The notes under the pieces: generated by a model
Databases searched by the model: none
The model's input: the letters and a program-made list of their open reading frames with translations, nothing else
Told to the model about the DNA's origin: nothing
Translations under genes and position numbers: made by a program
Source of the DNA: Neopestalotiopsis rosae
Lineage: Eukaryota > Ascomycota > Sordariomycetes > Amphisphaeriales > Sporocadaceae
NCBI GenBank assembly: GCA_023078685.1
Contig: JALGAS010000004.1
Coordinates: 6,262,001-6,326,000 of the forward strand
Length of the DNA stretch: 64,000 nt
Direction of reading: 5' to 3'
In this document: one piece after another, positions 43,670 through 55,961 of the stretch
Position numbering within the stretch: position 1 is the first letter of the stretch
How the letters are laid out: each line of letters begins with the position of its first letter

Positions 43670-44841
43670 ACCTATAATCCGTCTGTTGTTGTCTGGTGGT
43701 AGTTGAAGGGACAGTAGACTGTCTTACACTTTAACCATTGCCGCCTGCGTCGTGTACCTAGGTAGGTAATCAACGATTGTTCAAGATGGGGCTAAGCACC
43801 TGAGCACCTGCATTGTGCATGAGATAACCAATTGTCGCACGAGCCAATGACATTATCGGGCCTTTGCTATCGTGACACCCCGTGGAGTCAGATAGCAAAG
43901 GAGAGAACGGAATTCTATTAGGAAGAACCAAGTGAGGAAAAGAAAGGGAAGTGAAGGAGCAGAACAAAGAATAACCAAGCAATAGTACAATGATAAATGG
44001 TCATTGCTGCCGATATTACCTGACAGGACGCATGGCCAACTAGGAAAATGAACAAATATGCAGTCCTAACAACATATCATGACTGAAACTCAATTGCACT
44101 TGCTATAGAAGAGAATATAAGCCCACAAGTACTTCGACTATTTACAAATTGACAAGCTTTGCAAGGTACCTCTGATGAGAACCAGAAACTTTACGATAAT
44201 TTCTCGGATGCCCTGCACCTCTTGTTCCTGTCCCAACCTGGAAGGTGGGCACAAGATGACAGGGACCTCACTTCTCACCACCTAGTATTGTAACGCAGAA
44301 GTCAATCATAAGTTCGAGGCACTTGTTGTCAAGACTGCGTCAACGCTGGCGATTGTGGGAGGGGGAAGAAGAAGTTGAGAATCAAGTTGGAAGGCATCCT
44401 GGCTGTTCGCCACTCCCATACGCAACCTTGCCAAGAAAACGAAAACTACCACTATCTCTGCTTGACCATATACCCCGCATCACGGGCGATCGGCGTGCGG
44501 AGCATGACTGCCACCGTCCATGGTCGAAATCCCGGGCCTTTGTGCATATGAGGGGAGATCTAGGTTCGCAGCGATTGGTAGGAACCCATCGTTCGCTGAC
44601 CTCACAGCGTTGCATTTGCTGAGTGCCCGAGAATGCACCATCCAAAAAATCATCATCAAATGATCCAGGCTCGCCAAGTGGCCAGACTGAACCAAACCAA
44701 AGTCATCCATTGATGCAACACTGACTGTTATACATATGATCAATGATATCCATGCACTCTCGAAAGGTGCGGAGAGCAACATAACGTTCCCATCGCACCC
44801 CGAAACCCTGCTCAACCGGCTTTCTCTTCTTACTTGCTTCA
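43670..44841. promoter_or_regulatory. Divergent promoter region MFS / secreted glycosidase-like
   Basis: 1.17 kb between two divergent start codons. Contains TACCTAGGTA at 43755-43764, a strong hairpin at 43861-43901, and TATAC near 44731. No gene is seen. Confidence 0.5.
43861..43901. repeat. Strong inverted repeat (hairpin) upstream of MFS gene
   Basis: CCTTTGCTATC (43861-43871) and GATAGCAAAGG (43891-43901) are an 11-bp perfect inverted repeat; inside it TGAC and GTCA extend the stem after one bulged base, leaving a 10-nt loop. It lies 192-232 bp upstream of the MFS start. Confidence 0.7.
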
Positions 44842-46584
44842 ATGAAGCACATTTCCAGTGTTTTAGCTGCCTCACTGGCTGTGACACAGGTCGCTGCGCA
44901 GGAGACAGGCGAGCACACCGACTGGCCGAGATGGTGCGGAAAGGTTTATGAAGCTGGCTACCCTAGCTTCGAGCCGGGAGGACATACTACGGAGCCAATT
45001 GACAACGGAACAACAAACCTCCATGTACAATTCAAGCCGCGGTATTCCGTCTATCTTGACGGAGAGTCCAGCGGCGCCTTCGTGGTGAACGCCGCCTTGT
45101 CACCATGGTATGGTTTGCCGTGGTCTAATGCAACCTCAAAAGAAAACAGTACGAAACCATTCAATACACTCTTCTTTTCCATCAGCCTCGTCTCCGATGG
45201 TTTAGTTCTGGTTCAGGACTCTATTCCTATCAATGCTACTGGGAAAGAGTACCAATTCGATCTTTCATCAATTGCTCCAAGCACGGCACCTTATGAAGTC
45301 GTCCTTGGCGGATCTTCTGAGTATGGTGATTGGCATTACAATGCAACATCCACGCTTTTGTATCTACCAGACAATCCCGAAGGCAGTGCCACCAAAATCG
45401 ACAATCTAAAGGGTGGGCTTCTTTTCAAAAGCCCTGACACTGGAAACACTTTTGAACCCCTTCTCCCGTATGGATACTATGGTCTTTACAACGGTTCGAA
45501 CAGCACCGAGGCTGCCGACGACTTTGTAAGGAACTATACGAGTAACAGTCAAGGTCTCAATGCCATAATTTCATTGGCAGGGTTCGATGATGCAAATCCA
45601 GTGTATAACAGCATGGATCAACAGAAACTCAGGTTCATGTATGATCTGAGAAACTCATACCAGAACTTGACTATTGTTGAACAACATGTCAATACCATTA
45701 AGAACCACACGTCAATCTTTGCCTACTGGACAGCTGATGAGTACGTAACAAATACCTAGTAACAATGGATCACCACTGACATGAACAGGCCCGATGGTCA
45801 TCAGGCGCCCTTTGATGCTCCCACCAATGCACAGGCACTCATTCATCAGCTTGATCCGTATCATCCGGTGGCGGTAACATTGAATTGCCAAGATTACTAT
45901 TTCGGACCGTATTCGGCAGGTGCCGATATTCTCATGGAAGATGTTTATCCCATTGCCATAAATGCCACATTCTCCAAATGGAATACTACGTGCAACGCCA
46001 CCTTGGGCGATTGCGGTTGCGATAATTGCGATGGAGACGTCCAGGACGTATCGTCCCGACTTGATGATCTTTCGACCTACGAGTATTGGCTGGGAAGATG
46101 GCCGCTGCCCAAATTCCATAATCCCCAGGTTTTTCATGGAGAGGACTACTGGTTCAGAGACCCAACAGCCGAGGAAGCACGAGTCATGAATGCTCTCGCT
46201 TTCAACCGAGGAGTGACTGGAATTTTTGGTTGGACCTGGCCCGGGAGTTGGGAATTATTCAACGTCCATACCGAAATGGCTGTTGTCGTCACACAACCAC
46301 CTGTCCGAGACTTTCTCCTCAGCGGGAAGCCAGGACGCTTATATGCTTCAGCTTCGGAGCTTTTGGATCTGGCATATTGGATTGTTAATGACCAAGTCAT
46401 GGTGAGCGTTGTGAATGGTGGCAATCTGGATCTGCAAGGTCCCTTTTCGTTTGACATACCAGGTGAGGCGACAGCCTTGGACTCGATTCCATTTGGTAAT
46501 CTATCATGGCAGTTCACTAGTGGTGAATTGAGGATCGACACACTCCCCGCCATGACGGCAAGTTTCATAATCCTGAAGGAGTAG
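44842..46584 (+). CDS. Secreted glycoside-hydrolase-like protein
   Basis: Two exons, 44842..45740 and 45789..46584, intron GTACGT..CAG; 564 aa. I recall similar fungal proteins annotated only as glycoside hydrolase subgroup or catalytic core; I cannot assign a GH family. Seen: signal peptide MKHISSVLAASLAVTQVAA, an N-terminal beta-rich domain (about 20-185), a TIM-barrel-like middle with the pattern PLLPYGYYGLYNG, AYWTADEPDG (a plausible acidic catalytic strand), YHPVAVTLNCQDYYFGPYSAGADILMEDVYPI, and WPGSWELFNVHTE, then a C-terminal beta domain. Many Asn-x-Ser/Thr sites show that the protein is secreted and glycosylated. A cysteine cluster (CNATLGDCGCDNCDG) sits in the middle of the barrel. 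It is divergent from the MFS gene. Confidence 0.82.
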
Positions 46585-47038
46585 AATGAGACTGATAATA
46601 ATACCAAATACTCTAAGATCTACAGACTCGAATCAACTGAAAAGAATTACAAGAGAAATGTTCCGACCTTGTTGGTCTCCTTCAATTGAACACTGTTCTT
46701 CAATTGAACACTGTCTGCTTGCGGCTAATGTGGCCAACCTCTACTCGTAGCCAACTCTCGAACCTGGAGCGATACAATACAGTACAAACACGAACATTAG
46801 CACAAATGAGTGATCAAGCAGCTGACTAACTAATGGCTCTCGAGTCCATCTCATTTGCGATGTGGACTATTGGCAGGCCAATCTTGATAGTAAACATTAT
46901 CTAAGCTATAGCTGACTGCTTCCGAGGATCCACGACATCCTTCCAGTGCTAGATGTATTCTTTTTTTCTTTTTCATTATTCGTTATCCTACACATGATCC
47001 TGTACGGGCTGCGTGTGGATTACTGGGAGCATGTCGCT
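46585..47038. other. Convergent intergenic region
   Basis: 454 bp with a two-copy 18-bp tandem repeat (46681-46716, TTCAATTGAACACTG core) and the 3' end of URC4. Nothing else is seen. Confidence 0.4.
46681..46716. repeat. Two-copy 18-bp tandem repeat
   Basis: TTCAATTGAACACTGTTC followed by TTCAATTGAACACTGTCT; each unit contains the palindrome TTCAATTGAA. It is in the 3' flank of the glycosidase-like gene. Confidence 0.7.
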
Positions 47039-48853
47039 TTAAAATACAGTACCGTCCGAGTCTATCAGAATAGGAGGCTCCTTGGTATTTGGCCGACTAA
47101 CTTCAGCAATTTCTCGGCCACCCTACAACCTGTTAGCATGCATACCTGCTGACGAGGGAACGATCAACTTACCTTCCAACTACCAGCTTCCAAGAGCTGA
47201 GGTAACGTGAGCTCGGAACCATTCAACTCTCGCGTCAGCGATCTGTTCACCTCGGGCAAAAGTCGATCCAGCAGACCAATCGTCACGCCACGCCATTCTA
47301 CAATAACGTCGTCACCCGGTTCGAACATGGGCGCAACCTCGACGGCCTTGACATTCTTGCGCCGGCAGTAGTCTGCATAATGTTGCAGTCCACGATCCAT
47401 GTCCTCCTTTTTCAAGATCAGCACGCCCAGGTCAATGAAGAGACCACCATTACGGTACTCGGGGAGGCCCGTCAACATTTCGGCACCAGCAAAATGTATT
47501 TTAAGCAGAGACTGCATTGGCTGCATGAGTGAATATGTGAGCCATTGCGTCAACTTGTGGAAAGGTAGAATAGATTCCCAAGCCGCCGTCGGAGGTTGAG
47601 ACTTGGGGAATGCCGAGAAGCTTGGTGATGACGGCGACGAAACAGCCTGAGGCATGGAAGAGCATGGCCAGGCGTCTCCAAGGGATACTCCGTCAATGGC
47701 AGTCCTAGACGCTGGCCAGATGGGGGCGAGACCAGTAATCAGCACATTCCACAAGACAGGGAGCACGACAATGGGCATGGAGGATGCCTGCGTCGTGGGA
47801 TGCGACAAGAGGTAGTCTGGAAATGAGGGAGTCAGTACGATAACAAACACGTAAAATTGGCAGCCTTACCCAGCATATTTCCAGGCCTTCCATTCTCTCC
47901 AAAGAACTCTCGCTTCTGGTCCAAGGCATCGCCGAGCTTGATAAGCATCTCTGCTCGTCCTTCCAAGCCAGCCAGGTCGTTTCCGGGGCGGGATTGCACG
48001 CCTTTAGCTAGCGCTTCCACTGTCAATCTGCGAAGACCATTCTTGTCGACCTGGAATTTGTTGTTGGGATCGCCCGAGAAGAGGCCCTATCAAAGTTAGC
48101 AACTGAGAGGTACAACACAGCCAAAGAATGCTCAACGTACCGACTTGTACATTTCAAGACTAGCAATTGCTAGACCTTCTGACCGCCGATATGTCCTGCC
48201 ATTCTCTGCGCTCTTAAAACTCCATGATGTTCCAGCACCAGCATCGAGAAGGACACTGATGAGGAAAAGGTCCATCAGGCGTCGACACTTTTCGTTTTCG
48301 TCAATGCCAACAAATGTTGAAAGAAGATTTGCTATCCTATCGCGACCGCCGACACAAAAGTGTTGGTATCGACCGTGGGCTGGGATCGAGTTGAAGGGCG
48401 CATCGTAGTCTCTCTAAGTAGTCCATGCCATTAGTAGGCGTGTAAACGTGGAAATTGCAGGAGACTCACCTTGATGATTCCGCAGACAAAGCTGACAACG
48501 TCGGAAAACTTGGACATATCCACATCAAAGTGGTTCAAGGTATTCGTCATTGCCTTTTCGGCAACAATCTTTGATCGTTCTCGGACTGCGCCCAGACTGC
48601 GCAAGTATGCGGCAGGGTCGAGATTCGGGTCAGGTGGCTTTGGCATATCCACCTTTGGCGAGAACGGCGTCAGAGGCGTCGTGGGGATGCTGGCGCCTGT
48701 TGCTGATGCCCTGTTGAAGGAGCGTCCATTTGAGCTGATGGGAGACTTAAGAGTCTCATGGTCTGATTGGAAGCTTGTGGTCGAGTTTGAATCGCCTGGG
48801 AATTCCTTGCCCACGACCTTGGGAGCCTTTGGCTTCTTGGAGAAGAGACCCAT
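47039..48853 (-). CDS. URC4: Uracil catabolism protein 4 (DUF1688 family)
   Basis: Five exons: 48853..48470, 48413..48141, 48086..47870, 47816..47173, 47122..47039; 533 aa. The DUF1688/Urc4 family is needed for growth on uracil as nitrogen source in yeasts that use the URC pathway; the precise reaction is not settled. Seen: a Ser/Pro-rich N-terminus (1-75), LDPAAYLRSLGAVRERSKIVAEKA, RDYDAPFNSIPAHGRYQHF, GGRDRIANLL, RRLMDLFLISVLLDAGAGTSW, RSEGLAIASLEMYKSGLFSGDP, LPEYRNGGLFIDLGVL, and EVAPMFEPGDDVIVEWRGVT. The last exon encodes GREIAEVSRPNTKEPP and ends ILIDSDGTVF. The acceptor for exon 5 is GTTGTAG, which skips an earlier CAG that would cause an early stop. Confidence 0.93.
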
Positions 48854-51800
48854 TGCGATAATGCACCCTGGCAATTAGTCCTCCTTGTTGTATTTCGTTT
48901 CCCCTGCTTGTGGTGTTTGCGGCAAGCAATTGCTCAAATGCAGCTTCGGGGTGCGCTTTGATTCGTCGTCGCAGAGGGATGCTACCTACAAAACCAGTCC
49001 AGTAGTAATAATACTACTACTACTACTGTATGGTCCGATCCAGTGACACACCTCAAGTGGTGAGGGGATGTGGGGTAAATAAAGTGGTGGCAGCCAGGCT
49101 GGGTCTGGATTGAGTTGCTGAAATTTTATGGATTCGTTCCTTTTTGACCCGTTGTAGTACACAAATGTCGAATGAGTATGACTTGGCTCGACTGGGGCGC
49201 CAGATCAATGCGCGATGCTGAAAGTCGCAGGAAAAATAGAATTAAGAAATCAATTCCAGATCTCTCGTCGCGCTGTCCAGATTATGGTCATGGAACAGCA
49301 GTGGTTGGCTGTCTGGCGATATAATGGTGCCTCCGTTGATATTCTTTTTTCTCTGCCTTTACGGATAAGTCGCAACCGTGCCGGCAGCTGAGCGTGAGTG
49401 GGCGGAAGTTGGTCAAGTACAAGGTCGCACAATGGTCAACAAGAGTCAATTGCGGCCATGCAAAGTTTTGAAAGAAGAGAAGGAAAAACGGGAAAACAGG
49501 AACAGGCCAGAAAGGGACCGCCAGAATAATTTGGTAGCTCGTCGTCAATATTTGAATAGCACCTAATAGACCGACCAGTGGTTCGGGGCTAGAATTTCCG
49601 CACAGCTAGCTACAACTGGAACAACATTTATTAACCTAGGCCAGCAAAAAGAAGCGGGCGTAGGTCCAGGTAGTAGGTAGGTACTTTCTCTCCTACTCTT
49701 GTAATTTCGATTTCCCACCCCAAAAAGGCGCTTCCATATCCTGGAACTGGTAAATCACCCCTTTCCCTTGAAGCAGCGTATTTTCTGGCGGGCTACCTAC
49801 CTAACCTAGGAAATACACTACGACACTTTGGTCCCCCCGACTCAGTGCCCTGGGCAGTGGATAGTCTTGGCTCCATCCATGGGGGCGGCCACCAACAGGA
49901 AATCAACAGGGACAGAGGGATCTCCAGGAACCATGTCACCGGGATGTCATGCCTAGCGGCCTGGGAACTGATGTACACTGCACGGTCCCAGTTCCAGAGC
50001 CCCATGGGTTCAACATTAGGTCCAACATGGATGTGTGTCGATGATCGGATGCGCGTGTGGTGGCGCCCACTTGTGATTACTTGGGTCGGCAGGAAAATCA
50101 GTAATTGTCTTGATTGTCACTCAGCGGCTTTTCTTCTTTACTTTTTGCTTGTGTTGTCGCCGCTGTATATTTTCTTTCCTAAAGTTGCATTTATTCGGTG
50201 TGTGCTGTGCATTTGAGATGCTACTTTGAATATCAATAGCTAGGTACCTGAGTAGATTGAATGCGTAGATTCCTTGTAGCATGCATATGTGCACTTGGCA
50301 AGGTAATATAAGTACTGCTAGGTCGCGCATACACTGTAGTGTCCCTGGCAAAAAAAGATCACCCACTTCAACATCCATTCTGATGACAGACACGATTGCG
50401 ATTCCCTACTCCTTCTCTTCACGCCAATTAAAGATATGGGAGTGAAATGTCATTAGCCGGAAGCTGGTCCGAAGCGCAGAATCCTCGAACCGTGCCCCCC
50501 TGAATCGTATGACCCACGGCTATCCTAGCGGGAACGGAACATGGAATCGTTGATGAGCGGCGCAGCAAAGACTTTTCTGTCTGCCTCTCGCTCGCTCGCT
50601 CTGGTTTGTCTGGTCTCTTTGGACCCCTACCTCTCGCTGTGTCTAGCCCAGACCAATAGCAGTATATCAAGACCACTGCTGGCACTCGCGGCTTCACATG
50701 GGATTTCTACAGATGGCCATGATCGTCGAGTCAGGGTCATCCCGATCTTGTCGTAAGTATTTCCCGATGCTCGAAGCCTCCAACAGTTGCACGCAGCAGC
50801 AAAAGTAGTAGGTAATGTACGTGCGCAGAGCGGCATAAGCTTACCTTATCCTTGTACAACTGGAGACCCTCGAATGAGCACTGTCCCATGCTCACACACG
50901 TCTCCCCGCGTAGATCCTGGCCCAAGCTTTTCTACATGCATACACATACTACGACTATGTATGTATATTCCAACAGCCCGCGAGACTCGGCGTACATGCA
51001 TACAGTAGTGTAAACACATATATAATCTGGGGGACGTTACTGTACCCTGTCCCATCTTTGTTCCACAAACCACCCATGGTGATCCTGTGGGCGTGGGCGT
51101 CTAGTCAGTATACAAAACCCAGACGTGGCTACAAGCTTTCTTGGTGCGGTCACCAGCTGAATAGCGACCAAGTATGTGCCTTGGAAGACGGGCTGGATCT
51201 GGGAGAAAAGATTCTCTGCCTAGAAATGACTGGCAAGCTATCAGTGAGCGCCACGAAAGGAGAGGAAGCACATAACGTTTCCCAATCAATCGACAGAAGC
51301 AGATCTTACTGCCCAACGACGACCAATGGCTCGTTCCGTTACTGCTGGCCGGAGCCAATTTGAACATGTCGAACCGGACCCCGATGATATCGATAGTGGC
51401 CAAGACTAGCCGACAAGTCTGGTGGGCTTGCACCGGCTCATGCTCGGCGAGTCGGGTTGGTCCCCTCGGGCGTTGGTGTGCACGCCTCGTGGCCATCCGT
51501 CGTCTGGTCATGTTGGGGACTCGGCGCTTTTTGGATCTGCATGGGCATTGATATTCTGGAATCCTGCAGGTTTCCCCTGACATGACTTGCTGCTGTTGAT
51601 CATGACTTGTCCAGCCTGTAGCTATCGCACAGCAACCGACCCGGCGTAGAGATCGCGGAGCTACGACCTCAACTAAAGCTTGGACGGACCTCTTGCTAGA
51701 AGATCTAGCTTGGAATGCTGACGGCCAGATGGCTTGGCAAAACTTTTCCCTTTTTTGTGTGCCAGAATCATTGTGTGGGCGCTGGCAAGCATTTATCCAC

Positions 51801-53183
51801 CGGCGATGCTCAAACCCGCGCTCCCAACTACATCTCGAAGACTCTTTAGACCTAGTGCTGAGAGCTTGTCACGTAGCGCAGAGCCGGGCATCCTCCTTTG
51901 CCAGAACAATTATCGGCCGAAAATTGAGAAAGCCAGGTTCCAAGAGCCGATCAGCATGCGTAGTAGACGCTAGATAATTGAGTTGGAATACTCTCAATAC
52001 AGTACTGTCCAAGTTCGTCAACTAGCAGCATCGCTTTTGAGGGTTGTCTCTTTCGTTCTGAATCCAGCACTGCACCGACTTGAGCTGTACAGTCCGTAAA
52101 GATCATTAAAGTCCATCTGATCAACGACAACTTGTCCTGTGGAGACGATAAATTGTCGATTCTATAAGAGGCAGTATCTAGCACATGCCAAGAGATCACG
52201 AAGAGGAAATTGCTTATCCAATATTGCCAGAGGCACGGCCCTCGTAAAATTGCGCCAATGAACACCACTCAGGATCCATCCTCCGATCTAATCTGGTCCA
52301 AGCTGCAAAGCATCCGTCTATCAAATACTGTAGTAAAAGCATTCTTCGACAACTAGGCTATACTTCAAGTGAGGCCTTGTACTGCTCACGATGGCGTTCC
52401 AGTCATGGTTATAAATGCGTATTGACTTGGTGAACCTCACTCATGATCATGGTCCGCCTGAGCGCTCATCGGCGACGCTGTGCGTCACTTGCCAGTTCCT
52501 AAAGTTTGAGCAAGCGGTAAATCCTTTTGTCAAAGTCGTCCATTAGCAGTAAAGGTGCTGTTTAGACAACAGATGCGAACGAGACTACCCATCACACGGC
52601 CACGAATCTGCTCGAAGCATTCTGATTACTAAACAGAGATCACCGTCGTATCATAATAAGACAATTCCACAATATCTATGGTACTTGTTCTGAGGGCTTA
52701 ATTTAGGAGGGAACTCTAGTGCAGGCGGCAATTTCTAAATTTACTTGAAGCGATACTATATGTTTTATTTCCCTTTTTGATCTTTGGTATAATGTGTTGA
52801 TGCCGACGCAAGCTCTTCACCTGTTTATGTCAAGGATAACACTTTGTAAACAACGTCATGTCCAACGTTGAATCCCACAAATGATCCATTGGTAGACTAG
52901 CGGAGCTTTGAGGTGTCAAGTGTCTATTACGTTAAGCACAGTGATGTGTGCCTATTCATTGCACAGGCTAGTTTTGCTGTCGAATGTGCAATGATATAAA
53001 TTTGTACAGTGAGGCTGGCAAGTGAGCCGGCATGTGATGTTATCTAATATGTATATAGAGACCCCTGTTTCGTGGCAATTCCATATAAAGTCAGTTTCGG
53101 GTCGACTCTTGATCGACTATAACATGGTATAGTACACGTCTTATAGTACAGGTTTTCCCACTTATCAAGACTTGCCACAACTT
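48854..53183. other. Gene-poor intergenic region (4.3 kb)
   Basis: No recognisable gene on either strand. It contains a short TAC repeat (49012-49026), clustered CCTAGG and TAGGTAGGTA motifs (49633-49810), and frames near 49845-50216 and 51101-51583 without family resemblance. The left end must hold the URC4 promoter, the right end the OXA1 3' flank. Confidence 0.5.
49012..49026. repeat. TAC trinucleotide repeat
   Basis: Five uninterrupted TAC units after AGTAGTAATAA, in the URC4 upstream region. Simple microsatellite. Confidence 0.75.
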
Positions 53184-54792
53184 TTAGTCGTCACGCCGCG
53201 ACATTTTCTTCCTCTGGTTCTCGAGCATCCGGTTGATGGATTTCTCCCTCTCCTCCTGTGCCCTTCTCCTTTCGTAATCCTGAGCCTTTTTGACAGCGGC
53301 CTTGGCAGGACCTCCAGTGTAGTCCTCGATGCCCTTTTGCAGATTAGCCATGTTTTTGGTGGCTCCGTCCATCATTCCGCGGATGCCTCCTCGTGAAGGA
53401 GCTTGGTATTGCACTGCTGCCGGCGAAATCGATGTCGATTTGCCAGGCAGAGGAGGCAGCCCAACCAGGCGGCGGATCGTGGGGTTGAGCAACGCTGTTC
53501 CCTGTGCTGTGGTTGATACGGCAAAAACAAGGAAGAACCATTGAACGGCAGCGGGAAACCACATGGTAGCGAGAAACATGATAGGGGTGAGACCGAAGAG
53601 CATGAACTTGTTCATAGACACAGCCTGCGGGGTCGGGTTCAAATTGCTCTTTTGGTGCTGAACCATGGTAAGAGCACTCAGAGCGGCCGAAGCCAAGGGG
53701 AGGATATAAGTAGGATCGTAGACGGTCAGATCCGTGATCCAAGCAAAACCTCCAGTCTCAAGACTGGGCACCGGGAGTGCAGCCATTGCTCTCAGGAGAC
53801 GGAACATGCCAAAACTGAATGGGACAATAGCCAATGGAGGCAGAAAAGTCCTGGCATATGACACTCCAGCACGCCTGGTGATTGCCTGAACTCTTGATTG
53901 CACCTTCATCTTCTCCATGGTGGGGGCATCCTTGTCCCACATGATTTGCTTGGCTTCTGCTGAAGCCTTGATAAATTCGGGATCCTTTTGCAGAAGAGCC
54001 AACTTGGCAGCATGTTGCTGGCCAATGATTGTTGGATATGCCCATAGAAGACGAACACCGAATGCGGCGGCGGCAATGGCTGCCCACCATGGCAAGCCAG
54101 CATAAATGTAAATGTGCTCGAGAAACCACTCGCACATGGCGGTAGGACCCCAACCAAAGTCCAAGCCCAGATGCTTGAGATACCCAATTTGTTCCGGGAT
54201 ATCGAGAATTGAGGCTGACTCGAGGTCGCTAAACAGCTCTGGACTGAATGAAGACGCGGCTGGGTCGGCAGAGCCGTTCCAGACGCCTGGGCTGGCGGTG
54301 GTTTGCTCTGCAAAGTGTGGCTCGGCCGAGGAAAGCGGTGAGGTGGAAGTAGTCGCTTCGTTGGTAACCCCAGTCGGCGTAGCTGGCGAGGCTCCTGGGC
54401 TTGCACTCTTGCTCTCAGCAACCTGTTGGCCTGAGCCAAAGGGCCAGAGCGACAGAGACCGCGAAGCACCTGCTGCAGCACCCAAGTGAATGGGGTTACG
54501 GGAAACAGACGAAAGTCGGGGCAACGCGCTGCTGTGGCCTCGAAGAGCGCCCGAGCTAGGGCTCCATGGCTGTGAGGAACGATGAAGTCGTTGAATCTGA
54601 GAATATTGTCGCGCAGCTGTTTGCCATGACGAAATGGACTGGGCAAAGTGGTCAGTCGAATACCGGATCCGCGCGCTTTTGGAATGCGACAAGCTGCAAA
54701 AGTCGGGGACACGATAGACAAACCTGTCGTGGAATACTTTGTCGCAGCCCTGATAACGGGCGTGAGACGGAAAGTCCTCTGCTTGGTAACAT
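53184..54792 (-). CDS. OXA1: Mitochondrial inner membrane insertase Oxa1
   Basis: Two exons, 54792..54724 and 54638..53184, with an 85-nt GTTTGT..CAG intron preceded by a CTGAC branch; 507 aa. Oxa1/YidC family insertase that places mitochondrially and nuclear-encoded proteins into the inner membrane. Seen: presequence MLPSRGLSVSRPLSGLRQSI, a low-complexity linker, then LGLDFGWGPTAMCEWFLEHIYIYAGLPWWAAI, membrane segments, KDAPTMEKMKVQSRVQ, RTFLPPLAIVPFSFGMFRLLRAMA, SMNKFMLFGLTPIMFLATMWFPAAVQWFFLV, and a C-terminal basic coiled-coil tail (KAAVKKAQDYERRRAQEEREKS) that in Oxa1 contacts the ribosome. The open frame has no ATG before the membrane part, so exon 1 comes from another frame; the acceptor at TTGCCCAG is the best-phased choice but is not certain. 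Confidence 0.9.
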
Positions 54793-55475
54793 GATGCCAG
54801 ATTGTGGTGCAATGCGACTCTGGTTCACTATCAGACCCCAGAAGTCGAAGAGGCACTGAATGAACAAACTACTACGTAGCAATAATTATCGATTGGGATA
54901 TTACGCCTGCCATAAATTTTTCGGCGGAACCAGGACGCGGACCAAGCGCGGCTCACTTGCATGCATTTAAGCGGGTGGGTACCAGCTCGGCGCATAGCCA
55001 GGGATCAGTGGCCGGATGGGAACCAGATAGGCGGTGCTGCCTTTCTTCAGTGGCTTGATCTCCTTGCTTTAGTTGCAAGTCAAACTGCTAATGCCTCGAG
55101 TGTCTGCATTTGTGGCCTGGAGTGAATATGCCTTTGACAATCAAGTGAATATAGATGCAAATTTTCATTCTTTAATTCAGATTGTAGCCTTTATTTTTGC
55201 TCGTATCTTGAGTCTTGACATGGCTCCGTCTAACAATGCATTCACGGGCTCCTGTGATCGTTGCATCGTCTACTGTAGGTAGACATTCAAGAAACCTGAC
55301 TTGACCACAAGGCATAGCTGTTCCACGCCTGCCTCAAGTATACCATTTGCTGTTTGGTTACTATTGCTCGCTGTCTGCTGGCTCTGTAAGCCTTTCGTTC
55401 TTTATCCACTTTGACGTCTGCCTCAACCTTGACAGAGTATATGGTCTATTAATGCTCTCTTGCTATGTCTCTCCA
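54793..55475. other. Intergenic region
   Basis: 683 bp between OXA1 (upstream side) and the 3' end of MIM1. No gene is seen. Confidence 0.4.
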
Positions 55476-55961
55476 CTATTCCATGGCTGTCAGGTCTTGA
55501 AGCTCCGGGGTGGGTGGAGTTGCCTTTTCGCGAATCTCAATGCCCGGACCGATAGGATGTGTGGTTCGCCGCGATAATGGAAAGACCTGTGGTCGCTGTC
55601 AGTGCTGGCTCCTGGTTGAGGAGAAGTCATGCTCATCGTTTGAAGGCTTGTCGAAGCGCCTCAGCAGCATCACAGCTCTTACCTTGGTGCCACTCCATCC
55701 CAGTCTGAATGCAGCTTCATGTGCAAACAGCTCTCCAAATCCCAACATCATACCGTTGACGAATGGAAGCAAAAGGTTGATGGCTGTTCCTCGAATCAAG
55801 CCCCAGATCGTGGGGGGCTGGTATAGAATCATGGGCGTCGAGGATGAAGATGATTCGCGTGATGTCGAAGCCTCCTCGCCGGCCGAGTATTGCTCGCTGT
55901 CTGAGTGAATCGTGACGCCAGACTCGGCAAGATGCGAGGAAGGATCGTCGGTGGTGGCCAT
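55476..55961 (-). CDS. MIM1: Mitochondrial import protein Mim1 (Tom13)
   Basis: Two exons, 55961..55683 and 55586..55476, intron GTAAGA..CAG; 129 aa. Mim1 forms the outer-membrane MIM complex that inserts alpha-helical outer-membrane proteins, including Ugo1 and Tom receptors. Seen: a Ser/Glu-rich N-terminus, then the highly conserved core MILYQPPTIWGLIRGTAINLLLPFVNGMMLGFGELFAHEAAFRLGWSGTKVF with one transmembrane segment and G-x3-G-like packing, and a basic, Pro-rich tail (PLSRRTTHPIGPGIEI). Stopping at the unspliced frame would lose the GPGIEI tail. Confidence 0.93.

Noticed and set aside
47100..47172. URC4 ending at the unspliced stop (GSWKVS)
   Set aside because: A canonical GTAAGT donor and a downstream exon encoding a good family tail (GREIAEVSRP ... 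SDGTVF) show that the gene continues.
53906..54856. 316-aa minus-strand frame overlapping OXA1
   Set aside because: It is the shifted frame of OXA1, opens at GTG and lacks any membrane-insertase motif.
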